Assembly (NCBI RefSeq): GCF_035658495.1
Contig: NZ_CP141944.1
Location: 708,001 to 772,000, forward strand
Length of the DNA stretch: 64,000 nucleotides
Origin: Novosphingobium sp. RL4
GTDB taxonomy: Bacteria > Pseudomonadota > Alphaproteobacteria > Sphingomonadales > Sphingomonadaceae
Direction of reading: 5' to 3'
The translations under genes were made by a program, and so were the position numbers. Shown in pieces: positions 36,603-46,060 of the stretch (the stretch's first letter is position 1; each line of letters begins with the position of its first letter). The notes beneath the pieces were generated by a model that searched no databases, was not told the origin of the DNA, and saw only the letters and a list, made by a program, of their open reading frames with translations.

Positions 36603-38792
36603 TCAGCTGCCCCACCGCTTTTTCTGGGATTTTCCATAGCGCGTCTTGCGCGTCCCCGGCTTGCCCTCGTTGCTGCGGCCGACGATCGGGGCTTTCTTGT
36701 GATCGTCAGGAATGCCGAGTTCGCTGGCTTCCAGGCGGCGAATCTCGTCGCGCAGGCGGCCGGCTTCCTCGAATTCGAGGTCGGCTGCGGCATTGCGCAT
36801 CTTCTGTTCGAGTTCCTCGATATAAGCGCGCAAGTTGTGGCCGACGAGATTGTTCTGCCCTTCCGCGTCGATGTCGATCAGCACGCCGTCGCGGCTGGCG
36901 GTGTCCGCCACGATATCGGCGATGCGGCGCTTGATCGTCTGCGGGGTGATGCCGTGCTCGGTGTTGTATTCTTCCTGGCGCGTGCGGCGGCGGTCGGTTT
37001 CGGCGATGGCGCGTTCCATCGATCCGGTCATGCGGTCGGCATAGAGGATCACGCGGCCATCCACGTTGCGCGCGGCGCGGCCGATGGTCTGGATCAGCGA
37101 GGTTTCGCTGCGCAGGAAGCCTTCCTTGTCGGCATCGAGGATGCAGACCAGCCCGCATTCGGGAATGTCGAGCCCCTCGCGAAGGAGGTTGATGCCCACC
37201 AACACATCGTAGACCCCCATGCGCAGGTCGCGGATGAGTTCGATGCGTTCCAGCGTCTCGACGTCGCTGTGCATGTAGCGCACGCGCACGCCGGCCTCGT
37301 GCATGAATTCGGTGAGATCCTCCGCCATGCGCTTGGTGAGGGTGGTGACGAGGGTGCGATAGCCGCGCTCCGCCGTGGTCTTGCATTCGACGATGCAGTC
37401 CTGCACCTGATCCTCGACCGGGCGGATCTCCACCGGCGGGTCGATCAGGCCGGTAGGGCGGATCACCTGTTCGGCGAAGACGCCGCCGCTCTGGTCCATC
37501 TCCCAGTGGCCGGGCGTGGCCGAGACGGCGATGGTCTGCGGGCGCATCGCATCCCATTCGTTGAAGCGCAGCGGGCGGTTGTCGATGCAGCTGGGCAGGC
37601 GGAAGCCGTATTCGGCAAGGGTGATCTTGCGGCGGTGATCGCCCTTCGACATGGCGCCGATCTGCGGCACCGTCTGGTGGCTTTCGTCCACGAACAGCAG
37701 GGCATTGTCCGGCAGGTATTCGAACAGCGTCGGCGGCGGTTCGCCCGGCATGCGGCCGGTGAGGAAGCGCGAATAGTTCTCGATCCCCGCGCAACTGCCA
37801 GTGGCGGCGATCATCTCGAGGTCGAAATTGGTGCGCTGCTCCAGCCGCTGGGCTTCCAGCAGGCGGCCTTCGGCTTCCAGTTCCTTCAGACGCTCGGTCA
37901 GTTCGAAGCGGATCGCCTCGCTGGCCTGCTTCATCGTCGGCCCGGGCGTGACATAGTGCGAGTTCGCGTAGACCCGCACTTTTTCGAGCGCGGAGCCCTT
38001 CTTGCCGGTGAGCGGATCGAATTCGGCGATTTCCTCGATCTCGTCCCCGAAGAACGAGATGCGCCAGGCGGTGTCCTCAAGGTGGGAGGGGAACAGTTCC
38101 AGGTTGTCCCCGCGCACGCGGAAGGTGCCGCGCGTGAAGGCCGCATCGTTGCGCTTGTACTGGAGGGCCACGAGCTTGCGGATGATCTCGCGCTGGTCCT
38201 GCGTGTCGCCGGTCTTGAGGTCGAAGATCATGGCCGAGTACGTCTCGACCGAGCCGATGCCGTAAAGGCACGAGACCGAGGCGACGATGATCACGTCGTC
38301 CCGCTCCAGCAATGCCCGCGTGGCCGAGTGGCGCATCCGGTCGATCGCCTCGTTCACTGAGCTTTCCTTCTCGATGTAGGTGTCCGACCGGGCGACATAG
38401 GCCTCTGGCTGGTAATAGTCGTAGTAGGAGACGAAATACTCGACCGCGTTTTCAGGGAAGAAGTCCTTCATTTCGGCATAGAGCTGCGCGGCGAGGATCT
38501 TGTTCGGCGCGAGGATCAGCGCCGGGCGCTGCAGTTCCTCGATCACCTTGGCCATGGTGAAGGTCTTGCCCGAGCCGGTGACGCCCAGCAGCACCTGCGT
38601 CTTCTCGCCCTCTTCCGCGGTCGAGACGAGGTCGGCGATGGCGGTGGGCTGGTCGCCGTTGGGTTCGTATTCGGAAACGACCTTGAACGGCCTGCCCGGC
38701 ATCGACTTGTCGGGACGCTGCGGTTTGTGAGGGACGAACGTGCCCGAGGTGTCCGGTTCCTCAAGGCCCCGGCGAATGATCAGTTCTGCCAT
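36603..38792 (-). CDS. uvrB: Excinuclease ABC subunit B
   Basis: Nucleotide-excision-repair helicase that verifies damage and loads UvrC. The 729-residue protein shows Walker [15 protein letters not shown] (about residue 58), the beta-hairpin region [28 protein letters not shown], helicase motifs V and VI ([36 protein letters not shown]), and the C-terminal UVR motif [23 protein letters not shown] 38792 begins [14 protein letters not shown]; a longer form has no family support. No clear ribosome-binding site is visible. Confidence 0.95.
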   Translation of the reverse strand: MAELIIRRGLEEPDTSGTFVPHKPQRPDKSMPGRPFKVVSEYEPNGDQPTAIADLVSTAEEGEKTQVLLGVTGSGKTFTMAKVIEELQRPALILAPNKILAAQLYAEMKDFFPENAVEYFVSYYDYYQPEAYVARSDTYIEKESSVNEAIDRMRHSATRALLERDDVIIVASVSCLYGIGSVETYSAMIFDLKTGDTQDQREIIRKLVALQYKRNDAAFTRGTFRVRGDNLELFPSHLEDTAWRISFFGDEIEEIAEFDPLTGKKGSALEKVRVYANSHYVTPGPTMKQASEAIRFELTERLKELEAEGRLLEAQRLEQRTNFDLEMIAATGSCAGIENYSRFLTGRMPGEPPPTLFEYLPDNALLFVDESHQTVPQIGAMSKGDHRRKITLAEYGFRLPSCIDNRPLRFNEWDAMRPQTIAVSATPGHWEMDQSGGVFAEQVIRPTGLIDPPVEIRPVEDQVQDCIVECKTTAERGYRTLVTTLTKRMAEDLTEFMHEAGVRVRYMHSDVETLERIELIRDLRMGVYDVLVGINLLREGLDIPECGLVCILDADKEGFLRSETSLIQTIGRAARNVDGRVILYADRMTGSMERAIAETDRRRTRQEEYNTEHGITPQTIKRRIADIVADTASRDGVLIDIDAEGQNNLVGHNLRAYIEELEQKMRNAAADLEFEEAGRLRDEIRRLEASELGIPDDHKKAPIVGRSNEGKPGTRKTRYGKSQKKRWGS

Positions 38793-38902
38793 GGGAGAAC
38801 ATATGGGGTATATGCCACGCGCCCGCAATGAGTCGTTGGCAGTGACGACGCGCCGATGGTACCCCGCTCACATCCGGGGATGGTGCGAAGGATCAAGGCG
38901 AG

Positions 38903-39463
38903 ATGAAGCGATACGTGACGATGACCGCGGCGATCGGTCTGGCAATGCTGGCCGCCGGTTGCGGTTCGAAGGACTCCGGCCACGAGGCCGAGGGCGCGAA
39001 ATCGATCGACGAGGTGAAGCAGGAAGCCGCCAAGCTGGATCGTCCCAAGCCCGGCCAGTACAGCCAGAAGATCGCGGTTACCGGGATCGACCTGCCGGGA
39101 ATGCCGAAGGAAACCGTCGACCAGATGAAGGCGATGCTGGCCAAGGAGAAGGTCAGCGAGTTCTGCCTGACCAAGGAACAGTCCGACAAAGGCTACCGCG
39201 ACATGTTCGAGAGCGTCGATAAGGACAAGGAATGCGCTTATTCGCGCTTCACCGTTGATGGCGGCAAGCTCGATGCCCAGATGAACTGCACGGCGAAGGA
39301 CGGCGGCAAGGCGGTCATGACGCTGAACGGCAAGGTGGCCGAGGACAGTTCGGACATCACCGTGGCCATGGACATGACGGGAACCGCGCAGGGCGCCCAG
39401 AACGGACAGATGAAGATGACGATGCACATGACGACCACGCGGGTCGGCGACTGCAAGGAGTGA
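38903..39463 (+). CDS. DUF3617-type lipoprotein
   Basis: Lipoprotein of 186 residues with signal peptide and lipobox (TMTAAIGLAMLAAGC, cysteine at about residue 20). The body fits the DUF3617 pattern: KPGQYSQKIAVTGIDLPGMP at the start, conserved cysteines in EFCLTKEQ, ECAYSRF, MNCTAK and a terminal VGDCKE. Members are periplasmic and of unknown role. It has its own promoter region (38793-38902) divergent from uvrB. Confidence 0.83.
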   Translation: MKRYVTMTAAIGLAMLAAGCGSKDSGHEAEGAKSIDEVKQEAAKLDRPKPGQYSQKIAVTGIDLPGMPKETVDQMKAMLAKEKVSEFCLTKEQSDKGYRDMFESVDKDKECAYSRFTVDGGKLDAQMNCTAKDGGKAVMTLNGKVAEDSSDITVAMDMTGTAQGAQNGQMKMTMHMTTTRVGDCKE

Positions 39464-39482
39464 AGGCGGCAGGGATGACAGC

Positions 39483-40274
39483 ATGTCGGCGGTCGATCGG
39501 ACAGGAGTCCGCAGGGGCGTGAACGGTCCGGCCCCCCGGCAGTTCGGCGTCATGCGCAGCGCCATCGCGCGCCGCGCGGCGCTGGCGCGCGAACCGCATC
39601 CCGAAGGCGTCCGCAAGCCGTCGCTGCGCCTGTTCCTGGCGGAACTCGCGTCTCTCCGCAGCCGCGGCGCGAAGCTGCTCGGCGTCGAGAAAGCGCTTCA
39701 TCCCCAGCCGGTCATGCTGCTTCCCGGCTTCGGCGCCCATCCCAACCGGATGAAGCCGATGGCCGAGGCCCTCGCCCTGGCCGGGCATGACGTGCACGAA
39801 TGGGGGCTCGGCTTCAACTTCGGCCCCAACCAGACCAACTTCGAGTTCCTGATGCGCCGCGTCGGCGCGCTGGCGCGGCGGCACCGGGCGCCTGTCACGC
39901 TGGTCGGCTGGAGCCTGGGGGGCCTGTTCGCCCGCGAGATCGCCCGCCGCGAGCCGGACAGCGTGGGCAAGGTGGTGACGATGGGCACGCCCTTTTCCGG
40001 CGATCCGCGCGCCAACAATGCCTGGCGGGCCTATCAGGTGGTCACCGGCCATTCGGTGGATGCACCGCCGATCGACTGCGATTTCGCCGCGAAGCCGCCC
40101 GTGCCGACCATCGCATTGTGGAGCCCGCGCGACGGGGTGATTCATCCGCGCTCCGCCTGCGGATGGCCGCACGAGCGCGACCGCGCCGTGGCCATCCGGT
40201 GTTCGCACCTCGGGTTCGCCAGCGATCCGCGCGCGATAGCCGAAGTGCTGCGGCAGCTCGATATCGAGGGCTGA
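39483..40274 (+). CDS. Alpha/beta-hydrolase, lipase-like
   Basis: Protein of 263 residues with an alpha/beta-hydrolase core: MLLPGFGAHPNRMKPMAEAL (oxyanion strand), nucleophile elbow VGWSLGGLFARE with the serine at about residue 143, VVTMGTPFSGDPRA after the elbow, the acidic residue near LWSPRDGVIHPRSA and a late histidine in CSHLGFA. It resembles lipase-type esterases lacking a signal peptide. The substrate is not determinable. AGGGA lies 8 bases before ATG 39483, and the gene follows the DUF3617 gene by 19 bases. Confidence 0.8.
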   Translation: MSAVDRTGVRRGVNGPAPRQFGVMRSAIARRAALAREPHPEGVRKPSLRLFLAELASLRSRGAKLLGVEKALHPQPVMLLPGFGAHPNRMKPMAEALALAGHDVHEWGLGFNFGPNQTNFEFLMRRVGALARRHRAPVTLVGWSLGGLFAREIARREPDSVGKVVTMGTPFSGDPRANNAWRAYQVVTGHSVDAPPIDCDFAAKPPVPTIALWSPRDGVIHPRSACGWPHERDRAVAIRCSHLGFASDPRAIAEVLRQLDIEG

Positions 40275-40283
40275 GGCGGCGGT

Positions 40284-41168
40284 TCAGGCCATCGCCTCGT
40301 CGCGGGGGCTTGCCACCGGGGACCGGGCGGCGAGCGAACAGCCGGCGCTTGCCGCGATCATCATTGCCACCGCCAGCCATTGCAGCCCGGTCAGCCGCTC
40401 GCCCAGAACCGCGAAGCCGACGATCGCGCCGAGTGCGGGGGCCATGCTGCTGAGCAGGCCGACGATCCGGCTGGGGAGCTGCGTCATCGCCCGCATTTCA
40501 AGCATGTAGGGCAAGGCGCTGGACAGGATCGCGACGACGAACCCGAGGCCGAGCGCGGGCAGCGGCAGGCTGGCCGGAGCCGAAGCGATCCCGAAGGGCA
40601 CGGTGACGAGGCAGGCCACCGTCATCCCGATCGATACCGCCGTCGAACTGCCGACTTGCGCTGCGCGTTTCCCGCAAAGGATATAGAGCGCCCAGCAGGC
40701 CGCCGCGCCAAGCGCGAAGCCGATCCCGGCCAGATCGAGCGGGGCGGCGCGTCCCGGCCAGGGGATCAGCAGCGCCAGTCCGCCGAGCGCCAGGCCGAGC
40801 CAGAGAAAGTCCCGCAGCGAACGCGAGGTCGCCAGGACCACGCCGAGCGGTCCGCAAATCTCGATGGCAACGCCAATGCCGATGGGAATGCGCCGGAACG
40901 CCCAGTAGATCATCAGGTTCATGCCGCCCAGCACGAGCCCGTAGACCAGCAGCCAGCCCAGTTGCCGCCCGCTCATGCGGCTGCGCCAGGGGCGGGCTAT
41001 GGCCAGCAGGATCACGGCCGAAATCGCGGTGCGCAGGGCGGCGACGCCTTCCGGCCCGACGATCGGGAACAGGCTCTTGGCGAAAGCGGCGCCGAGATTG
41101 ATCGAGGCCTGCGCCACGACGATGGAGAGGCCGGCAAGAAGGGCGGTGCGGTCGGTCGGCGCGGTCAT
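40284..41168 (-). CDS. EamA/DMT-family exporter, RhtA-like
   Basis: Inner-membrane protein of 294 residues with ten predicted helices in two EamA repeats. Sequence and length resemble RhtA, the threonine/homoserine exporter (INLGAAFAKSLFPIVGPEGV, RRIPIGIGVAIEICGPLGV, FVVAILSSALPYMLEMRAM). It should export amino acids or analogues. ATG 41168 is favoured over 41204 because the extra Gly/Ala-rich residues are not family-like. It ends 9 bases from the convergent hydrolase gene. Confidence 0.83.
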   Translation of the reverse strand: MTAPTDRTALLAGLSIVVAQASINLGAAFAKSLFPIVGPEGVAALRTAISAVILLAIARPWRSRMSGRQLGWLLVYGLVLGGMNLMIYWAFRRIPIGIGVAIEICGPLGVVLATSRSLRDFLWLGLALGGLALLIPWPGRAAPLDLAGIGFALGAAACWALYILCGKRAAQVGSSTAVSIGMTVACLVTVPFGIASAPASLPLPALGLGFVVAILSSALPYMLEMRAMTQLPSRIVGLLSSMAPALGAIVGFAVLGERLTGLQWLAVAMMIAASAGCSLAARSPVASPRDEAMA

Positions 41169-41286
41169 GTCGGCGGCGATGCCCGCGCCGGCCGGCCTCG
41201 GCAAGTGCGGAGTTGGGCGTTACGCTGGTTCCGCCCGGGAATTGCCGCCGCCGCCGGCGCCATCGCCGCCGCGTCGGGCAAATGCT

Positions 41287-41324
41287 GGCCGGGGGGGGGC
41301 GGGCGAAACCCGCGCCCCCCGGCC
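41287..41324 (-). terminator. GC-rich hairpin after the Baeyer-Villiger-type gene
   Basis: On the minus strand a stem of about 16 bp (GGCCGGGGGGCGCGGG with a C-rich return arm, one bulge) lies 20 bases after the stop. The following T content is low. The rest of 41169-41343 holds nothing else that can be supported. Confidence 0.45.
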
Positions 41325-41343
41325 GGAACGGGCTATTCGAGAA

Positions 41344-43179
41344 TCAGGCCTCGAACTTCACCCCGTCCAGTTCCTTGCTGCCGCGCCAGTCGGCCAGCAT
41401 GTCGCGGAAGGCGTCCCAGCCGGGCAGATAGCCGCGGAACAGGGCCCACTTCAGTTCCTTGTCGCCCTCGTTGTTGAAGTAGCTGGGCGTGCAGTCGTTC
41501 TGGAAGCCGGACATGTCGACTTCGTTTTCCTTGCAGTGCGCGCAGTAGCCTTCGACGCCTTCCCGGGTGGCGGCGACGGTGCTGGCGCCGCGGCGCAGGG
41601 TTTCGCCCACCATGAAGCCGATGTGCTCCGCCTGGCGGCCGAACTGCTCAGTCGTGGAGGAGTTCGTGGCGCCCTGGATGTAGCCCATGTAGAACATCGC
41701 CGGGAATTCGTCGGTGATCACGCCGTGGAACGTGCTCGCGCCGTTGGTCCAGTGGTCGTAGATCGACTTGCCGCCGCGTCCTTCGACGGTGTCGATGCCC
41801 CAGCGGCGCTTGAGGTCGGAGGTGACTTCGAAGCCGGAGGCGAAGATCATCAGGTCAACCTCGTGCTCCACGCCATCGGCGATGAAGCCCTTCTCGGTCA
41901 TCCGTTCCACGCCCTGGGTGCCCGAAACGTCGATCAGCGTGACGTTGGGCTGGTTGAAGGTCGGGTAGAACTCGTTGTTGGAAAGCGGCCGCTTGCACAT
42001 GAAGCGGAACCACGGCTTGAGCTTCTCGGCCGTTTCCTCGTCCTGCACGATGGCATCGACGCGGCGGCGCAGGCGTTCCATCACCTGGAAGTCCACGACT
42101 TCGCGGCGATCCATGAACTCCAGCGGATCGAGCGCGGGCCAGCCTTCCTCCGCCAGTTCGACGGCGAGGTTGCGGCTGATCTCGGTCCAGATGTCGCAGA
42201 TCAGGTCAGGCTCGCCCGGCAGGAAGAACTGCTGCGCGGCGCGGTGGAAGTTCGCCATGCGCTCCTGCTGCCAGCCCGGCGCGAGCGAGGCGGCCCAGTC
42301 CGGGTCGGTCGGCGGATTGGGACGTTCGTCGATGTTCGACGGCGTGCGCTGGAGCACGAAGAGATGCTTGGCGTACTTGCCGAGGTAGGGCACCGCCTGC
42401 ACGGCGGTTGCCCCGGTGCCGACGATGGCGACGCGCTTGTCCTTGAGCTTTTCCAGCTCCGGCGCGGTCCACGAACCGCCGGTATAGTCATGCTCCCAGC
42501 GGCTGGTGTGGAACATCTTGCCCTTGAAGTCGTGGATGCCGGGGATGCCCGGCAGCTTGGGCATGTTCATCACGCCGCCGGCCATGACCACGAACCGGGC
42601 GCGAATGTCGTCGCCGCGGTTGGTCTTCACGTGCCAGCGCTTGATGCTTTCGTCCCACTGGATCGAGGTGACGAGCGTGTGGAACAGCGCCTTGTCCACG
42701 AGGTCGAACCGCTCGGCCATGTCCTGGCAGTACTGCTGGATTTCCCAGCCGTCCGAGAACTTCTTGCTGGGCATGAACCCCGTTTCTTCCAGCAGCGGCA
42801 GGTAGCAGTAGGCGTCGTTGTCGCACTGCACGCCGGGATAGCGGTTCCAGTACCATACGCCGCCGAAGCCGCCGGCGTGATCGATGTTGCGCACGTTGGA
42901 AACGCCCTGCTTGTGCAGGTGGTAGCCGGCCAGAATGCCCGAGAAACCGGCACCGAGGATGGCGACGTCCAGATCCTCGACGATCGGCTCACGCTCGGCC
43001 ACCGGGGTGAAGGGATCGTGGGCGTAATTGTCGGAAAAGTCTTCGGTGGGCCGCACGTACTGCTCGCCGCCCTCGCGCCGCATGCGCTTGTCGCGCTCCT
43101 GGCGATACTTGGCCTTCAGCGCCGGGATGTCGAGTTCCTCGGGGCTTGGCACGTCGGTCTTGAGGCAGGTCATTTCCAT
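41344..43179 (-). CDS. Flavin-dependent Baeyer-Villiger-type monooxygenase
   Basis: FAD/NADPH enzyme of 611 residues, of the cyclic-ketone/steroid monooxygenase type, inserting oxygen next to a carbonyl. The FAD loop GAGFSGILAG is near residue 74, the signature FKGKMFHTSRWEHD near 215 and the NADPH loop VGTGATAVQAV near 240. The usual fingerprint FxGxxxHxxxW(P/D) ends in E here. The roughly 60-residue N-terminal extension (KAKYRQERDKRMRREG) is as in phenylacetone-type enzymes. It is separated by 105 bases from the co-oriented SDR gene. Its place beside SDR, Rieske and lactonase-like genes suggests ring opening of a cyclic ketone. Confidence 0.85.
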   Translation of the reverse strand: MEMTCLKTDVPSPEELDIPALKAKYRQERDKRMRREGGEQYVRPTEDFSDNYAHDPFTPVAEREPIVEDLDVAILGAGFSGILAGYHLHKQGVSNVRNIDHAGGFGGVWYWNRYPGVQCDNDAYCYLPLLEETGFMPSKKFSDGWEIQQYCQDMAERFDLVDKALFHTLVTSIQWDESIKRWHVKTNRGDDIRARFVVMAGGVMNMPKLPGIPGIHDFKGKMFHTSRWEHDYTGGSWTAPELEKLKDKRVAIVGTGATAVQAVPYLGKYAKHLFVLQRTPSNIDERPNPPTDPDWAASLAPGWQQERMANFHRAAQQFFLPGEPDLICDIWTEISRNLAVELAEEGWPALDPLEFMDRREVVDFQVMERLRRRVDAIVQDEETAEKLKPWFRFMCKRPLSNNEFYPTFNQPNVTLIDVSGTQGVERMTEKGFIADGVEHEVDLMIFASGFEVTSDLKRRWGIDTVEGRGGKSIYDHWTNGASTFHGVITDEFPAMFYMGYIQGATNSSTTEQFGRQAEHIGFMVGETLRRGASTVAATREGVEGYCAHCKENEVDMSGFQNDCTPSYFNNEGDKELKWALFRGYLPGWDAFRDMLADWRGSKELDGVKFEA

Positions 43180-43190
43180 CGAATGGGCAT
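43170..43190 (-). other. Six-codon upstream ORF overlapping the monooxygenase start
   Basis: ATG 43190, directly after GAGG, opens MPIRWK and stops at TGA 43170-43172, which overlaps the in-frame ATG (43173) of the monooxygenase (ATGA). The best Shine-Dalgarno in the region therefore serves this mini-ORF, and the true enzyme start may be 43173 by re-initiation rather than 43179. Confidence 0.4.
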
Positions 43191-43260
43191 CCTCTTGGGT
43201 GGCGACTCTGCTCCGGTCGCCCGTTGCTGCCGAATCTGGCGCAGCCGGCAGTTAGTTGTC

Positions 43261-43272
43261 AACAATGTTGTT
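43261..43272. promoter_or_regulatory. Short palindrome upstream of the monooxygenase
   Basis: AACAA TG TTGTT lies 82-93 bp before the monooxygenase start, inside TTGTCAACAATGTTGTT. The A/T-rich inverted repeat in an otherwise GC-rich gap is a candidate operator. No regulator gene is adjacent. Confidence 0.35.
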
Positions 43273-43284
43273 CATTAAGCCCGG

Positions 43285-44211
43285 TCACGCATCGGCGCCC
43301 GCCGTCGCCATCCGGAACGAGTAGCCGATGTGATCGACATGCCCGTGAAGCCCGAAATCGAGCACTTCGGACTTGTCGCGGAAGGCATCGGAAGCGGCGG
43401 CCACGTCCTCGATCGTCCACTCCGGGCGATAGACGCCGCGCGTCTCCGCCACGAACATGCGCGCCACGCGGCCCGCCATCGAGGCGAAGGTCTCTCCGGT
43501 GACCGGGCATTGCTCGTGCGAGAGCCAGCCGACCACCGGCGCCACGAGTTCGGGGTCCATCGGCGGATACTGCGAGATGTCGAGCCCCTCGGCCATGCGC
43601 GTCACCGCGCCGGGCACGATCACGTTGCACTTCACGTTGTGCGCCTCACCCTCGAGCGCGGCGATGTTGGAGAGGCCCAGCATCGCCGACTTCGACATGC
43701 CGTAGTTCACGCAGTTGAGGTTGCCGTAGAGCCCGCCGACCGAACTGGTCAGCACGATGCGCCCGTAACCGGCATCGCACATCGGCCCGAACGCGGCCTG
43801 CACGACGTGGAAGGCGCCGAGCAGGTGAACGTCGAGCACGGCGTGAAGGTCTGCGGCCGAAAGCTCGCGGATCGAGCCGTAGCGCACGTTTCCGGCATTG
43901 TGGACCAGCACGTCGATCCGGCCCCATTGGTCCAGCGCGGCCTGGACGATGGCCTTGCCGCCTTCGGGGGTGGAGACGGAATCGGTATTGGCGATGGCCT
44001 CGCCGCCCGCCGCCACGATCTCGTCCACCACGCTCTGCGCCACGCTCTCGTCTGCGCCGGGTGCATCGAGGTCGCCCCGGATCGCACCGCCCAGATCGTT
44101 GACCACCACTTTGGCCCCGCGCGCCGCCAACAGCAGCGCATAGGCCCGGCCAAGACCGCGGCCGGCTCCGGTAATCACCGCCACGCGGCCGTCAAAGCGC
44201 ATCTCTTCCAT
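43285..44211 (-). CDS. Short-chain dehydrogenase/reductase, multifunctional-enzyme-like
   Basis: NAD(P)-dependent oxidoreductase of 308 residues with TGAGRGLGRAYALLLA (about residue 14), VLVHNAGNVR (about 105), the catalytic serine in ILTSSVGGLYGN and the YGMSKSA Tyr-Lys pair (about 170-174). A C-terminal stretch of about 60 residues after the core (GETFASMAGRVARMFVAE) resembles the hydroxyacyl-CoA dehydrogenase part of peroxisomal multifunctional enzymes. It may oxidise a hydroxyl or hydroxyacyl-CoA intermediate of this cluster. GGGAG lies 5 bases before ATG 44211. It is divergent from the propeller gene across 233 bp that show no gene. Confidence 0.85.
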   Translation of the reverse strand: MEEMRFDGRVAVITGAGRGLGRAYALLLAARGAKVVVNDLGGAIRGDLDAPGADESVAQSVVDEIVAAGGEAIANTDSVSTPEGGKAIVQAALDQWGRIDVLVHNAGNVRYGSIRELSAADLHAVLDVHLLGAFHVVQAAFGPMCDAGYGRIVLTSSVGGLYGNLNCVNYGMSKSAMLGLSNIAALEGEAHNVKCNVIVPGAVTRMAEGLDISQYPPMDPELVAPVVGWLSHEQCPVTGETFASMAGRVARMFVAETRGVYRPEWTIEDVAAASDAFRDKSEVLDFGLHGHVDHIGYSFRMATAGADA

Positions 44212-44444
44212 GGAACTCTCCCGGCCGACCGTCCCTGATCGGGGTGGTCTCTTTTCCGTCTGTCGATCGAATATGCGTACAGGGCGGGGCGGGGCAATCG
44301 AACAAAGCCGCGCCAACGTCGCCCGGGCGATAGTGCGCGTTCCCAGGCGCTTCGTCCCGGTCACCGCGTTGCCTGCCCCGGACACGCTGGATAGGCTCGG
44401 CACGCAAAAGAACGGCCGCAGCAGGGCCGGACGAGAGGACATTC

Positions 44445-46058
44445 TTGACGATGCTCGAACCCGCAGGACGCAATCACGGCGTCGTCTCCGCCCGCCCGGC
44501 CGAAGGCTGGACGCTGCACCGGCTGACCCCGCCTTCGCGCCTCAACGGCGCCAACGGCCTGCGCACGGGCGCCGATGGGCGCATCTATGTGGCGCAAGTC
44601 GCGGGCAGCCGCGTTTCGGCGATCGATCCCGACAGCGGCGCGGTGGAAGTGGTGAGCGAGATGGGCGGCGCGATCACCGCCCCGGACGATCTCGTGTTCG
44701 ACGATGCGGGCAATCTCTACGCCACCGAGATCACCGAAGGTCGCGTTTCGGTGCTGCGCCCCGACGGCAGCAGCGCCGTGATCGCGGACCTGCCGGTGGC
44801 CAACCCGATCACCTTTTCGCAAGGCCGCCTGATCGCGGCGGGCTGCCACATCGGCGCGCAAGTCGTCGAACTGGACCGCGAGGGCGGCGGCGCGCGGGTG
44901 ATTGCCGATAACGTGCCGATGCCCAATGCCTTCGAGGTCGGCCCCGACGGCAAGCTCTACATGCCGGTGATGGGCGCCAACGCGATCTGGCGGGTCGATC
45001 TTGACGGGCGCGGCGAGCCGGAAGTGGTCTGCGGCGACCTTGGCGTGCCGGATTCGCTGAAATTCGACGCGCAGGGCATGATCGTCTCCACCCAGGTCGC
45101 CAGCGGCCAGGTGCTGCGGATCGATCCGCGCACCGGCGAGAAGACGGTGCTGGCCGATATCGGCGCGGGGCTGGACAATTGCACTTTCGTGGGGGACCGC
45201 CTGTTCGTCTCGCACATCCTGGGCTCGATCCATGAGATCACCACGCCCCGAAGCGCGGGCGGGCTGGTGAAGCCGCTGGTCGAGAAGGGCCTGCAATGGC
45301 CGCTCGACGTGGCGATGGGCGAGGACGGCGTGCTGTGGATCGCCGACGGCGGCTTCGTCTTCTCGCTGCGCGCGGGCGAGATGGCCAAGCTGGAAGGCAT
45401 GTTGTTCAGCCCGAATTTCCCCGGCTACTCGCGCGGGGTCGTTGCGGCGGGGGCAGGAACGATGATCGTCACCACCGCCAATGGCGATGTGGCCAGGTTC
45501 CACCCCGCCGGCCCGGCGAGCGAGGTGCTGGCGAGCGGTTTCGACCAGTTGATGGGTGTGGCGCTGGCCCCTTCGGGCGCGGTGGTCTTCGCGGAATACG
45601 GCACCGGCAAGGTCCATTCGGCCGATGGCGGGCGGGTCGAGGAACTGGCCTCCGGGCTGGACCGGCCCAAGGGCGTCGCCGTTGCCGGGGATGGTACCGT
45701 CTATGTGGCCGAAAGCGGAGCGGGCCGGGTGGTCAGGCTGGTCGGCGGGCGCACGGAAACGGTGCTCGACGATCTCGTCCGGCCCGAAGGACTGGCCGTG
45801 CGCGACGGCATCGTCACCGTGCTCGACGTGAAGCGGCGGGAGGTCGTGCAGTGCGATCTGTCCGGCGGCGCGCGGCAGGTGATCGCCTCGGACCTGCCGG
45901 TAGGCACGCCCGAAGGCACCGATCCCCGGCCGCTCGGCGGGGTCGGCGACATGTGCGGGCCGATGGGCAACATGACCGGGCTCGATGTGGGGCCGGACGG
46001 CACGGTGTGGATCTGCGCCGATCTCGAAGGCAGCGTCCTGGCGCTGAGGAAGGCGTAA
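44445..46058 (+). CDS. Tandem SMP-30/NHL beta-propeller, lactonase-like
   Basis: Protein of 537 residues made of repeated beta-propeller blades (NGLRTGADGRIYVAQVAGSR, DLVFDDAGNLYATEI, FEVGPDGKLYMPVM, VAMGEDGVLWIADGG, GVAVAGDGTVYVAESGAGR, GLDVGPDGTVWICADLEG). Single SMP-30 lactonases are about 300 residues, so this looks like two propellers in tandem. No signal peptide is present. A lactonase role after the Baeyer-Villiger step would fit the neighbours but is inferred. The start is TTG 44445 (GAGAGG 6 bases before) or ATG 44451. Confidence 0.75.
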   Translation: MTMLEPAGRNHGVVSARPAEGWTLHRLTPPSRLNGANGLRTGADGRIYVAQVAGSRVSAIDPDSGAVEVVSEMGGAITAPDDLVFDDAGNLYATEITEGRVSVLRPDGSSAVIADLPVANPITFSQGRLIAAGCHIGAQVVELDREGGGARVIADNVPMPNAFEVGPDGKLYMPVMGANAIWRVDLDGRGEPEVVCGDLGVPDSLKFDAQGMIVSTQVASGQVLRIDPRTGEKTVLADIGAGLDNCTFVGDRLFVSHILGSIHEITTPRSAGGLVKPLVEKGLQWPLDVAMGEDGVLWIADGGFVFSLRAGEMAKLEGMLFSPNFPGYSRGVVAAGAGTMIVTTANGDVARFHPAGPASEVLASGFDQLMGVALAPSGAVVFAEYGTGKVHSADGGRVEELASGLDRPKGVAVAGDGTVYVAESGAGRVVRLVGGRTETVLDDLVRPEGLAVRDGIVTVLDVKRREVVQCDLSGGARQVIASDLPVGTPEGTDPRPLGGVGDMCGPMGNMTGLDVGPDGTVWICADLEGSVLALRKA

Positions 46059-46060
46059 TC

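Noticed and set aside
36452..36793. Minus-strand ORF between the LuxR-type gene and uvrB
   Set aside because: It overlaps the uvrB C-terminus in another frame and has no ribosome-binding site or recognisable features.
40284..41477. Plus-strand frame opposite the RhtA-like exporter
   Set aside because: Its translation is Gln/Arg/Gly-rich with no domain, while the minus frame shows ten hydrophobic helices and EamA motifs.
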